NCBI RefSeq assembly: GCF_000308755.1
Contig: NZ_BAGF01000027.1
Span: 234,671-298,670, forward strand
Reading direction: 5' to 3'
DNA from: Nocardia pneumoniae NBRC 100136
GTDB lineage: Bacteria; Actinomycetota; Actinomycetes; Mycobacteriales; Mycobacteriaceae
Length of the DNA: 64,000 bases
Every line of letters begins with the position of its first letter. Position 1 is the first letter of the stretch. Shown piece by piece: positions 17,474 through 25,153 of this stretch. Under the pieces are notes generated by a model, which did no database searches, was not told the origin of the DNA, and saw only the letters and a program-made list of their open reading frames with translations. Both the position numbers and the translations under genes were made by a program.

Positions 17474-18253
17474 ATGGGCAGTCGCATTCTCGTCACGGGC
17501 GGAACCGGCGCACTGGGCAGGCTGGTGGTCGGCCGGTTGCGTGAACAGGGCCACGACGTCCGGGTGCTCTCCCGACGCCCCGGGGCGGGCACGCATGCCG
17601 GTGACCTGCGGACGGGTGAGGGCGTGTCGGAGGCTGCCGCGGGCACCGACGTGATCGTGCATGCCGCCTCGGATTTCCGTCGGTGGGGTGGACCCGACAT
17701 CGCGCAAACCGAGAATCTGCTTCGCGCCGCGCAGGGTGTCGAGCAGCTGCTCTACGTGTCGATCGTGGGCATCGATCGCATCCCGTACCGGTATTACCGC
17801 AACAAGCTGGCGTGCGAGCAGAAGATCATCGACAGCGGCGTGCCGCACACGATTCTGCGGGCGACGCAATTCCACGAATTGATCGCATCCGTGTTGCAGA
17901 CCGTCGAGGGATGGCCGGTTGCGCCGTTGCCGTTGGACTTCCGCTTCCAGCCGGTCGCCGCCGCCGACGTCGCGCGGCGGATCGCCGAGCTGGTCAACGG
18001 CGGACCAGCGGGACGTGCTTCCGACTTCGGTGGTCCGGAAGTACTGACGTTGCAGCAGCTGGCGCAGGTGTGGCGGGACGCTCGGCAGCGTCCGCGACGG
18101 ATTGTCCGCATTCCGGTGCCAGGAAGGGTCGGCCGCGCATTCCGAGCCGGGGAGAACACCTGCCCCGATCATGCCCATGACGGGCAGACGTGGGCGCAGT
18201 TCGTCGCGTCAGATCCCGCGAACGCCTACCGCCGCACGCCTCGGCGTCAATAA
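17474..18253 (+). CDS. NAD(P)H-binding SDR-family protein
   Basis: A 259-residue atypical short-chain dehydrogenase. The Rossmann motif VTGGTGALGRLVVGRL is at residues 6-21, followed by DVRVLSRRPG (NADP-type Arg), VIVHAASD, LLYVSIVGID and a YYRNKLACE segment with Tyr and Lys. The C-terminal part has LTLQQLAQVWRDA as in NmrA/YbjT-like proteins. Substrate unknown. The ribosome-binding site GGAAGGAG lies 6 nt before ATG 17474. The last codons overlap the convergent gene at 18247 by 7 nt. A decayed copy lies at 15209-15582. Confidence 0.85.
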   Translation: MGSRILVTGGTGALGRLVVGRLREQGHDVRVLSRRPGAGTHAGDLRTGEGVSEAAAGTDVIVHAASDFRRWGGPDIAQTENLLRAAQGVEQLLYVSIVGIDRIPYRYYRNKLACEQKIIDSGVPHTILRATQFHELIASVLQTVEGWPVAPLPLDFRFQPVAAADVARRIAELVNGGPAGRASDFGGPEVLTLQQLAQVWRDARQRPRRIVRIPVPGRVGRAFRAGENTCPDHAHDGQTWAQFVASDPANAYRRTPRRQ

Positions 18254-18483
18254 CGGGTGGAGCGTGGCAGAGGGTGGTCCCAGAGCCGTGCGCAGGGCAG
18301 TCGTGGGAGATCGTCGCGAATGTCGTCATCGACCGTCACGATGAGTCCCGGGAAGCTCTGGGCCAGTTGGCATGCCACATCCCGGGCTTGCTCGGCGCCT
18401 GCACGGTAGTCCAGCCGCAGTACGCCGAATTCGATGTGGATATGGCGGATTCGATGTGGGTCCGATGGCTCGGGCCGGGACAT
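18247..18483 (-). CDS. Small protein, partner of the XRE-linked gene pair
   Basis: A 78-residue protein with an HIEFGVLRLDYRAGAEQA region and LIVTVDDDIRDDLPRLPCARLW. It starts 6 nt after the stop of the gene at 18490, so the two form one unit. Such tiny genes often accompany XRE/TPR regulators in Nocardia and Streptomyces (general recollection). The stop overlaps the end of the convergent SDR gene. No function known. Confidence 0.65.
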   Translation of the reverse strand: MSRPEPSDPHRIRHIHIEFGVLRLDYRAGAEQARDVACQLAQSFPGLIVTVDDDIRDDLPRLPCARLWDHPLPRSTRY

Positions 18484-18489
18484 CCGGCG

Positions 18490-18705
18490 TCAGTGCGGCT
18501 TGCTCAGGTCGGGTACCAGTCGTCCGCTGTCGATCAGTACCTGTCGTGCCGCGGCTTTGCGGAGGCAGTGTTTCGCTCGGCACGCAACGTGCAGGCGCAT
18601 CACCTCGTGGGCTTGACCGATGGTGAAGGGCAGGGTCGGCGCCTGATGCGCGGCAGCGTCGTACAAGGCGATGAGCTGATAAATGGCGAGGGAATTCGTG
18701 GACAC
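18490..18705 (-). CDS. Small protein divergent from the XRE/TPR regulator
   Basis: A 71-residue protein from GTG 18705, preferred because AGAGAGG lies 5-8 nt upstream; an in-frame ATG is at 18729. It contains AIYQLIALYDAAAHQAPTL, GQAHEVMRLHVAC and CLRKAAARQVLIDSGRLVPD. Two conserved Cys flank a helical centre. This pattern is familiar from small actinobacterial proteins coded beside XRE regulators, but no role is established. It is cotranscribed with 18247 and divergent from the regulator across about 270 bp. Confidence 0.7.
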   Translation of the reverse strand: MSTNSLAIYQLIALYDAAAHQAPTLPFTIGQAHEVMRLHVACRAKHCLRKAAARQVLIDSGRLVPDLSKPH

Positions 18706-18977
18706 GTGACACCTCTCTGTGTCGAGCATCGGTCGGTGGGCGGCGCCCGGTGCCGGGGGCTCTCGCCACCGGTCCGCCACTCTGGCGGGCCGATGCGCCG
18801 CTGTGGGTGCGGCGTCGGCCCGGCACCGGGCGCCGCAGCCGAAAGTACGGTCCACGAAAAACCAGGTGGGAGTGCGAATTCAGATTCGCGCTCCGGCTAT
18901 GGAATGCGGCGTATATCCTGCGGGTGCCGCCGCTGTCCGGGGCGGATGCTCAGGGGAAATCGACCATCAATCGGGGG

Positions 18978-20210
18978 ATGCTGGCTATGCACATGACGAC
19001 CGGCGAAGTCATCCGGCGGATCAGGAAGTCCCTCGGCATGACCCAAGCCGAGTTGGGTGCACTCATCAACTTCTCGCAGCCCGCTGTGTCGGGGTTGGAG
19101 CGTGGCGGACCGGCTTCGCATGATGTTCGTGTTCTGCGGCTTGTGGCCCGTGCGCTCGGGGTTCCGCTTGCCATACTGGTAGTGGAGTCGGACCAGGAGG
19201 CAGATGTGGACCGTCGCAACTTCTTCAGAGCAGGGGTACTAGGGAGTGCGGGGGCCGCGATGATGTCGGCCACCGCCCCAGCGAAAGTCGCATCGGCATC
19301 CAGCGTGAAAGTCGGCGCGAGCGATGTGGAGGCCATCACCGAGAGCGTGAACCAGATCCATGAACTGGATTTGGTGGTCGGTGGCGATCGGTTGTGCCGG
19401 GTGGCGGCGAACCAAGTCCGTTATGTCGAGCAGCTTCTCGACCACGGCAGCTACACCGATGCGGTCGGTCGGGCGCTCACCAGCGCCGCTGCCGAGATGA
19501 TGACCGCCGCTGGGTGGGTGCATTACGACGCGGGTCGTCTCGATGATGCCCGTCGGTACTACGCGGATGCGGCGAATGCCGCGAACGCGGCTGGTGACGG
19601 GATCGCGGCGGCGCACGCGTTCGGAAATGCCAGCTGCCTCATGGCGAGCCGCCCCGGAGGGGACTCCGCAGGGAACCCCCTCGCCGTGCAATATGCGCAG
19701 GCCGCTGCACGGGCCTCACTCCGTGACGGTGGCCCGAAACTGCGCGCGTTGATTGCGATCAGGGAAGCCGAAGCCCATGGGGTTCGCGGTGACAAGTCGG
19801 CAATGGCGGCGGCGATCAGCCGGGCGCACCGCGCATACGAATCAACCCGCGGACACGACCCGGATTGGGTCTACCTCCCCGAGGCTGAATTCGTTGGTGG
19901 TGTCGGCTGGGCGCAGATGCGGCTCGGTGAGCACTCCGCGGCAACCTCGAATCTGCTTGCCGCGATAGACAAGTCGTCCGCTTGGCCCCGGGAGCGCGCC
20001 GCGTGGCAAGTTCATCTCGCGGAGAACTTCGCCACCGCCGGTGACGTCGCCCGAGCCTGCGCCCTGCTCGCCGACAACTACGACACCATCGCTGGCCTCG
20101 CCTCCACGCGCCTGCACCAGCGAATCGACTCGATCGCCAACATGGTCCGCACCCATGCCGCCGTACCGGAAGTGCGGGAGTTCTTGGGGAGGCGTGCAGC
20201 ACAGGTGTAG
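18978..20210 (+). CDS. XRE-family regulator with C-terminal TPR-like domain
   Basis: A 410-residue protein. Residues about 5-60 form a Cro/C1-type helix-turn-helix (TGEVIRRIRKSLGMTQAELG, then INFSQPAVSGLERG). A short linker contains a RRNFFRAGVLGSAGAAMM segment. The rest, about 110-405, is Ala-rich helical repeats of TPR type. Such proteins are often phosphatase- or peptide-type sensors or regulators of neighbouring small genes. ATGs at 18978, 18987 and 18993 are all possible starts; GGGGG lies just before 18978. Probably controls the divergent pair 18247/18490. Confidence 0.82.
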   Translation: MLAMHMTTGEVIRRIRKSLGMTQAELGALINFSQPAVSGLERGGPASHDVRVLRLVARALGVPLAILVVESDQEADVDRRNFFRAGVLGSAGAAMMSATAPAKVASASSVKVGASDVEAITESVNQIHELDLVVGGDRLCRVAANQVRYVEQLLDHGSYTDAVGRALTSAAAEMMTAAGWVHYDAGRLDDARRYYADAANAANAAGDGIAAAHAFGNASCLMASRPGGDSAGNPLAVQYAQAAARASLRDGGPKLRALIAIREAEAHGVRGDKSAMAAAISRAHRAYESTRGHDPDWVYLPEAEFVGGVGWAQMRLGEHSAATSNLLAAIDKSSAWPRERAAWQVHLAENFATAGDVARACALLADNYDTIAGLASTRLHQRIDSIANMVRTHAAVPEVREFLGRRAAQV

Positions 20211-20412
20211 TCCTCGTGAAGCAATCGCGGAATGCCCGCAACGCCAGGAAGGTCGACGCGAATGCTGCGGTCGAGATCGTCCGTGTGATGATTGGCGAGT
20301 CCACGGCCTTCTCCCGATGGCGGCTTCAAACCGATAGGTCGACGTCGCTTGGTCTATTGCCCCAGCTATATGGCAACTAGTTCGACGTCACAGCGCAAGG
20401 ATGTGTGGCCGA

Positions 20413-20643
20413 CTACGACTGCACGATAAGGCGATCAGGCGCCCTCTTGCCTTCCAGCCAAGCAGAGGCGACCTTGGCCGCAACTTCGCGGAAGAGGATG
20501 TCGTCGGCGCTGGTTTCGAGGCGTATCGTCTCGGCAAGCTTGTCGAGACGGAGAGTCCGCTCGACCCCGGACACGTCGGTGTAGGCATAGCGGACCTGTT
20601 GTTCGTCCTCTTCCACCTTTCGAATTTCCGCGTATAGTGCCAT
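20413..20643 (-). CDS. Small protein with a truncated paralogue nearby (copy 1)
   Basis: A 76-residue acidic protein starting MALYAEIRKVEEDEQQ and continuing VRYAYTDVSGVERTLRLDK. The C-terminal half is helical with LFREVAAKVASAWLEGK. The ribosome-binding site AGGAGAG lies 8 nt before the start. It follows the nucleoside hydrolase by 200 bp on the same strand. A second, differently ended copy is at 21798-21977, including the leader. Function unknown. Confidence 0.75.
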   Translation of the reverse strand: MALYAEIRKVEEDEQQVRYAYTDVSGVERTLRLDKLAETIRLETSADDILFREVAAKVASAWLEGKRAPDRLIVQS

Positions 20644-20843
20644 CGGTTGGTCTCTCCTGTCGCGGGTTCAGCTCAGCTAGTGCCTCGTCCAGACAGCTTC
20701 TGCTGTAACCGCCGGTATGGACAAGTCCGCGAAGGTAGTCGAAAGGCGGCTGGCCACGGCGTGTCGCAGCGCCATTCGACTAACCTCGCCGCGTCACCGC
20801 ACTCGAGTACCAGTGAACCTATCTGGTCGGGGCACTAGCCGAG

Positions 20844-21755
20844 CTAGTCGTTGTGATCGGAGGCGGGGTGGACGTCCAGGTTGGATTGAACCAGCTCCAA
20901 GCGATGGACCAGCCATGCGCGCAGCCTGCTGTAGTCGGCGGTCCGAACAAAGTGAACGGAAGCGTCACCAGGGATGACGCGACCAGCTTCGTCCAGGCCG
21001 ATGGCGGCCGATATAGAACCTAGATAAGGCATTCCGATCCCCAGTGCCAGGGTCGGCACTGCGTGCAGCGTGACGAACGGGGCGAAGTTGTCGAACCACT
21101 GGTCCAGGTGATCGCGAAGGATCTCACGAGCCGGATCATTGCCCTCCTCAAGGAGATCGAACTCCAGTGAGTCCATGGACAGGGAGTTCGCCAGCTGGAA
21201 AGTTACGTCGGCCGGTACGATCCACGGCGCGGCTCCTGCTGCGAGAACTCTTTGCACCGCATCCACATCCAGCGCGAAGTTCCGCTGCCCGCCATCAGGA
21301 GAGAATTTCACCGCGGCCTCCTGCTGAGTGATGATAAGCCGCTCCCCAAAGGCAGGATCGGCGGCGAGGACCGCGGCCAGATTCGACATCGGCCCAAGGC
21401 CGACCCAGCTGATCTGACCATCGTGCTGGTCCAACACGCGGCGAACTGCCGCCAGGACATCGGAAGGCTGGGCGGGAATGTAGTTGGGCACTAATTCATG
21501 TGCTGCCCAGCTGTCTTCGTGCCGAAGCTCAGCGCCTGCGACGACTGGAACATCGGAGCGACCGATCAGGTCCAGCAGGCATCGAGCGAACCGGGCCCGC
21601 TGACCACCCTGCTCGTCGCTGGTGATCACGAGTGAGAGGCTGGGGAGCCCGGCAGCGACGATCAGTGCGATTGCGTCGTCGGGTTCGCCGCCGATATCGG
21701 TATCGATGATCAGTGGGACCACGGACGGTTCTGGAAACCACTCGACGTCCGGCAA
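20844..21755 (-). CDS. Nucleoside hydrolase (IunH/RihA type)
   Basis: A 303-residue enzyme of the inosine/uridine-preferring nucleoside hydrolase family, which splits the N-glycosidic bond of ribonucleosides. Seen: the calcium- and ribose-binding IIDTDIGGEPDDAIAL motif (about residues 16-31), VPVVAGAE, SWVGLGPMSNLAAVL and FALDVDAVQRVL with the later Asp. Length matches the family. It is flanked on both sides by copies of the small MALY-type gene, pointing to a tandem duplication. Substrate preference cannot be deduced. Confidence 0.88.
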   Translation of the reverse strand: MPDVEWFPEPSVVPLIIDTDIGGEPDDAIALIVAAGLPSLSLVITSDEQGGQRARFARCLLDLIGRSDVPVVAGAELRHEDSWAAHELVPNYIPAQPSDVLAAVRRVLDQHDGQISWVGLGPMSNLAAVLAADPAFGERLIITQQEAAVKFSPDGGQRNFALDVDAVQRVLAAGAAPWIVPADVTFQLANSLSMDSLEFDLLEEGNDPAREILRDHLDQWFDNFAPFVTLHAVPTLALGIGMPYLGSISAAIGLDEAGRVIPGDASVHFVRTADYSRLRAWLVHRLELVQSNLDVHPASDHND

Positions 21756-21797
21756 CGCATCGTCGATTCCCGCTCTGGGAATGATCCCTTTGATCGA

Positions 21798-21977
21798 TTA
21801 TACCGGGCCACTGATTTCCTCGGCCACCGAGGCATCCTTTCGCTCCCTGTCGCACGCGGGCGTCTCGGCAAGCTTGTCGAGACGGAGAGTCTGCTCGACT
21901 CCGGACACGTCGGTGTAGGCATAGCGGACCTGCTGTTCATCCTCTTTCACCTTTCGAATCTCCGAGTAGAGTGCCAT
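21798..21977 (-). CDS. Small protein, divergent-ended paralogue of 20413 (copy 2)
   Basis: A 59-residue frame. The first about 38 residues (MALYSEIRKVKEDEQQ to LDKLAET) match copy 1 at 20413-20643 with few changes, and the ribosome-binding site and leader are also conserved. After LDKLAET the sequence switches to an unrelated tail ending in SVAEEISGPV and a TAA at 21798. It ends 42 nt before the nucleoside hydrolase. It is either a 3'-truncated remnant or a re-tailed gene. Confidence 0.5.
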   Translation of the reverse strand: MALYSEIRKVKEDEQQVRYAYTDVSGVEQTLRLDKLAETPACDRERKDASVAEEISGPV

Positions 21978-22016
21978 CGGTCCATCTCTCCTGTCGCGGG
22001 TTCAGCTCTGCTAGCC

Positions 22017-22062
22017 GAGGAGTCGTTATGGTTGGCGGCGGAGTGGATGTCCGTCCAAGCCA
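22017..22062 (-). pseudogene. Short remnant similar to the nucleoside hydrolase 3' end
   Basis: About 45 bp resemble 20840-20882, the last codons of the nucleoside hydrolase gene (DVHPASDHND versus DIHSAANHND). It lies upstream of the second small-gene copy, which is the order expected after a tandem duplication of hydrolase plus small gene. Too short for certainty. Confidence 0.35.
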
Positions 22063-22268
22063 CAGTGAGGTCGAAATCGGAAAACTTTGCCGACCGATTC
22101 GGCATGTCCGGTTCCAGGCTCGGGTGTCGGCGCTTCGCTCGAGGGGTGCGAATTTCCGCGAATCGGTCCAGCACGAGGCGCCATTCTGGAACTGCGCCAT
22201 TTGAGGTAAGCTGATATGGCGACGGCATCGACAAGTTGGATACGGGAATGCGATATGAAGGAGCAAAG

Positions 22269-22757
22269 GTGGGGAACGCCGAATCCAAGGCGGATGTGGC
22301 GAATGCGGTGGATTTTGTCCGTGCTGCCATGGACTTCGATTGGACTTGGGAAGTCGGGGATGTGCAACGGTTCAGCGAGACCATGGGCTGGAAGCCTGCG
22401 GAATTCGGCACCGAGACGACGGTCGTCATGCTGACAAAGGCCCGGCTGGCGAAGCCTTTCGTCACTTTCGATATCGCTGATCGGAAGGTGGACCAAGTCA
22501 CAGTCCAGCTCACCGACTTCGTAGAATCTTCATCCCGAGGATTCTTGATGGACGTGTTCAACGAGGCCTGCGCTCCTTTTATCGACGTCCTCGGAGACCC
22601 CATCGTGCGCGCGCCCGGGCACAATGCCAAGCTTCTGTGGAAGATGCCGAAATTCGTGGGAGAACTGGTTGTTCTCGACCGGAGCGTCACCGCTTCTGTG
22701 GTCAGGCCCGACTATCGTTTGATCCTCGACGAGCTCCAGGCACGCGGAGTTCTCTGA
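22269..22757 (+). CDS. DUF6301-like protein (possible immunity type)
   Basis: A 162-residue protein from GTG 22269, chosen because GAAGGAG ends 5 nt upstream; ATG 22248 is an alternative. It shows VDFVRAAMDFDWTWEVGDVQ, then MGWKPAEFGTE, a strand-rich middle, and a C-terminal FIDVLGDPIVRAPG region. The same layout (W-x-W opening, D-x-F..V...LG-x-P, then W and strands) occurs in the C-terminal half of the protein at 23381. I connect both to DUF6301. It stands opposite to the toxin operon. Confidence 0.6.
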   Translation: MGNAESKADVANAVDFVRAAMDFDWTWEVGDVQRFSETMGWKPAEFGTETTVVMLTKARLAKPFVTFDIADRKVDQVTVQLTDFVESSSRGFLMDVFNEACAPFIDVLGDPIVRAPGHNAKLLWKMPKFVGELVVLDRSVTASVVRPDYRLILDELQARGVL

Positions 22758-22946
22758 CGGCGCGCCGTTCGGGGTCTAATCGAGGCGGGGTGTCGCCCCG
22801 ACGGCCGGTGCCAGCTCGGTCAAGTCTAGTTCTTCGCCCTCCATCCAGCCGTAGGCGGTCAAGTCTCCGGTTGTGGGCGGGCAAGCCCTTGGACACAACG
22901 AATCGTACGGAGACTGACGACCAGACCAACAATGACCAGGTTCGGG

Positions 22947-23297
22947 TCAGCTGAGCGTCTTCTCGGCGGTCAACGGATTTCCCTCCTCATCAACTTCTTC
23001 GTAGTCGATGCTGAATTCCAGACCTACGTTTCTGGAGTGTTCTGCAAGTTTTCCGAGCCGAGCAGTAGCGATATCAGGCGTGTCCTCGATACGCCCTTCG
23101 AGAAGGAAGTAGGTGGGGCCGCCCGGACCCCCTGCATCGTAACAATAGAGTTCGAATCCGTCGGTCTCGTAGTGCATTTGGAACCCGCGATGCGGCTTCA
23201 TCTGCAGATCATCTACCGAAAGCCACGATCTCAGTATCTGCTCCATAATTTCCGGGCTGTCGGTATAAAAGGTTCCGTGGTACGAGGTAATTGCCAT
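22947..23297 (-). CDS. Hypothetical acidic protein at the end of the toxin operon
   Basis: A 116-residue protein from ATG 23297 with AAAGGA upstream. It starts MAITSYHGTFYTDSPEIM, contains LRSWLSVDDLQMKPHRGFQM, YCYDAGGPGGPTYFLLEGRI and ends very acidic (YEEVDEEGNP). It lies 83 bp after the TY-Chap/DUF6301-like gene on the same strand. Size and acidity fit an immunity protein, but this is only context. No family recognised. Confidence 0.6.
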   Translation of the reverse strand: MAITSYHGTFYTDSPEIMEQILRSWLSVDDLQMKPHRGFQMHYETDGFELYCYDAGGPGGPTYFLLEGRIEDTPDIATARLGKLAEHSRNVGLEFSIDYEEVDEEGNPLTAEKTLS

Positions 23298-23380
23298 GAA
23301 TGTCCTTTTTTCGGCGGCGGTCGACGTGGTCGGAACCGATATTCTACGCCGATCGCTCGGGGAGAACGAAGCGACCGACG

Positions 23381-24919
23381 CTAGAGCTGCTCTCCGTTTC
23401 GGTTCCGGCGAGTGCTTTCTGCTTCTCCATAAATTCTGGTGACTCCGGGGTTGAGTCTCACGATGACCCGGACGGAGGGGGGTTGATAGGCCAGGATCAG
23501 CGAATTTTCCGTTCCGGCCCATTCGACCTGTGGGTTCGTTCCCGAGTAACGTTCGGTAGGTTCGCCGTAGGTTTCGATGAGTACGGTGGTCATTCGGGTG
23601 AAGATGTCGTGCGATTGTGTTCGGCTCTCGTTGCTCTCGGCCGCGATGGTCGCGACCGGCAGGTCGATGGAATAGACGTCACGGGCGTTTCCATGCACAT
23701 AACCTTCCCCGGCCACATACCTGCTGGTTAATACCACCCGATCGGTTTCGTGTCTTTCGATCGTCCAGAGTCCGGCTCGAGCGCTGAGGGTCACCAGATC
23801 ATCCATTTGCCACGACCAGACCAGATCGCGGAGTCCGGTGACGAGTCGAACCAGCTCTGTGTCCTCCACCGCCGGTTGGTGGATTGGTGGCTGCGTTGGC
23901 GTATAGGGCGACACGGCTTCGAGCTGACGGATCGCTCTGTCCATGAGGTCGGCATCGTATGCAGGCAAGTTGCCCCCGAGACTTGTAGTGCCGGTGAGCG
24001 AAATCGTGCTGAGATCCAGCTGTGGTGTCGGCATCGGCAGCGCGGTGGCCGATAGCGCGGCGCCGGCCGTTGATTGTTTCTCGGTGGATTGATCGATGCG
24101 AGCCATCGGCTCCGGGGCGCCGATAGCGGAGGTGGGCGTCGACGACGGCCGCTGTCGTTCGGCGATGGCGAGTCCAGCTGCGCGGACGCTGATTTCGGCG
24201 AGGCACTTCCATTTGGAGAACTGGGTGCCCGGTATGGCGTCGAGCGTAATGGACCATTCATGGGTGTCAGTCCGCAGCAGGGTCAGGACCATTACCGTGA
24301 TCGTCCGGTATTTCGGGTGGCACTGGGGGCGCTGTCCGAGTTGGGTGCCGACTGCGTCGGTGGCGGAGCCCGATGAGGTCAGGCCGAGGATGTCCCGCAA
24401 CCGGTCGAGGTGGATTTGGTCGAGCGGGCCATGCAGGACGAGTGTCAGTTGCCGCTTCAGCAGATTCGTTTCCGGCCGACGTTCGGGAGTCCAAGTAGAC
24501 GGTAGCTCCCTGGAGCGATTGTCGTAGCCAGCTTTCCATGCGTCGTAGCTCAGGGCGTTCGGGCTGGGGATTCGAAAGCCGTCGCGAAGTCCGGCAACAA
24601 CCATTGCCGCGAGTTGATGGTTGATGCTCGCGGGGTTCGGCCACGGAAGTTCGATCCACCAGTTATCGCCGTGGTCGGAATCGGGTAGTTGCCAGCCGGC
24701 ATCGATGATCCGCTGTCGTCCTTCGAGGGTGGGACGGTCGGCGGGGTCGAGGTATGCATCCCCGGTCAGTTCGGCTACGAGTGAGTCGGCGTCCTGCGCG
24801 AATTGGACCAGTCGGAACTGGCCGGGTGCCTCGGGCTCAATAGCTTTCACGATTACTCCGGCGGAGAGGGTGGACAGCCTCTCCGCGAGCTCGTCGGCGA
24901 ATTGTTCCCACTGGGTCAC
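23381..24919 (-). CDS. TY-Chap-like / DUF6301-like two-domain protein
   Basis: A 512-residue protein starting at GTG 24919 inside a GTGA overlap with the previous gene. The N-terminal part (about 1-240) has the pattern of T7SS-linked TY-Chap/YbjN-like chaperones: WEQFADELAERL, VAELTGDAYLDPADRP, GWQLPDSDHGDNWWIELPWP, AAMVVAGLRDGF. Residues about 240-330 are a Thr/Ser/Pro linker. Residues about 345-500 resemble DUF6301 (RDLVWSWQMDDLVTL, FTRMTTVLIETYGEPTERY, NPQVEWAG). It lies just downstream of the toxin frame and its small neighbour, so it may be a chaperone or immunity fusion. Confidence 0.7.
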   Translation of the reverse strand: MTQWEQFADELAERLSTLSAGVIVKAIEPEAPGQFRLVQFAQDADSLVAELTGDAYLDPADRPTLEGRQRIIDAGWQLPDSDHGDNWWIELPWPNPASINHQLAAMVVAGLRDGFRIPSPNALSYDAWKAGYDNRSRELPSTWTPERRPETNLLKRQLTLVLHGPLDQIHLDRLRDILGLTSSGSATDAVGTQLGQRPQCHPKYRTITVMVLTLLRTDTHEWSITLDAIPGTQFSKWKCLAEISVRAAGLAIAERQRPSSTPTSAIGAPEPMARIDQSTEKQSTAGAALSATALPMPTPQLDLSTISLTGTTSLGGNLPAYDADLMDRAIRQLEAVSPYTPTQPPIHQPAVEDTELVRLVTGLRDLVWSWQMDDLVTLSARAGLWTIERHETDRVVLTSRYVAGEGYVHGNARDVYSIDLPVATIAAESNESRTQSHDIFTRMTTVLIETYGEPTERYSGTNPQVEWAGTENSLILAYQPPSVRVIVRLNPGVTRIYGEAESTRRNRNGEQL

Positions 24920-25134
24920 AGTGATCCCCGCTCTTCTGGCGCGATCGCTTGCTCGCGAGCAGTCGGCTCGGCATGTGAGTCAACGAGCACTGTCGCCGTC
25001 CAATGCAATCGCGTCGCGTGTTTGCGCCCGGTCGTGTACGTCGTCGCTCGCGATCGGTCGCAGCTCGATGCCTCGACCTGCCCGGTACGCACATCATGGT
25101 CGTCTCGCATACGTCGTCGAATCACCATAGTCAT
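24916..25134 (-). CDS. Small protein after the giant toxin frame (immunity candidate)
   Basis: A 72-residue basic protein from ATG 25134, with AGAGAGG 4 nt upstream, 19 nt after the stop of the giant frame. It overlaps the next gene by GTGA. The C-terminal half has TYTTGRKHATRLHWTATV. No family recognised. Its position directly after the nucleotidyltransferase-like module makes it, or the next gene, the natural candidate immunity gene. Confidence 0.5.
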   Translation of the reverse strand: MTMVIRRRMRDDHDVRTGQVEASSCDRSRATTYTTGRKHATRLHWTATVLVDSHAEPTAREQAIAPEERGSL

Positions 25135-25153
25135 CGCCTCTCTTGCGGCACGT

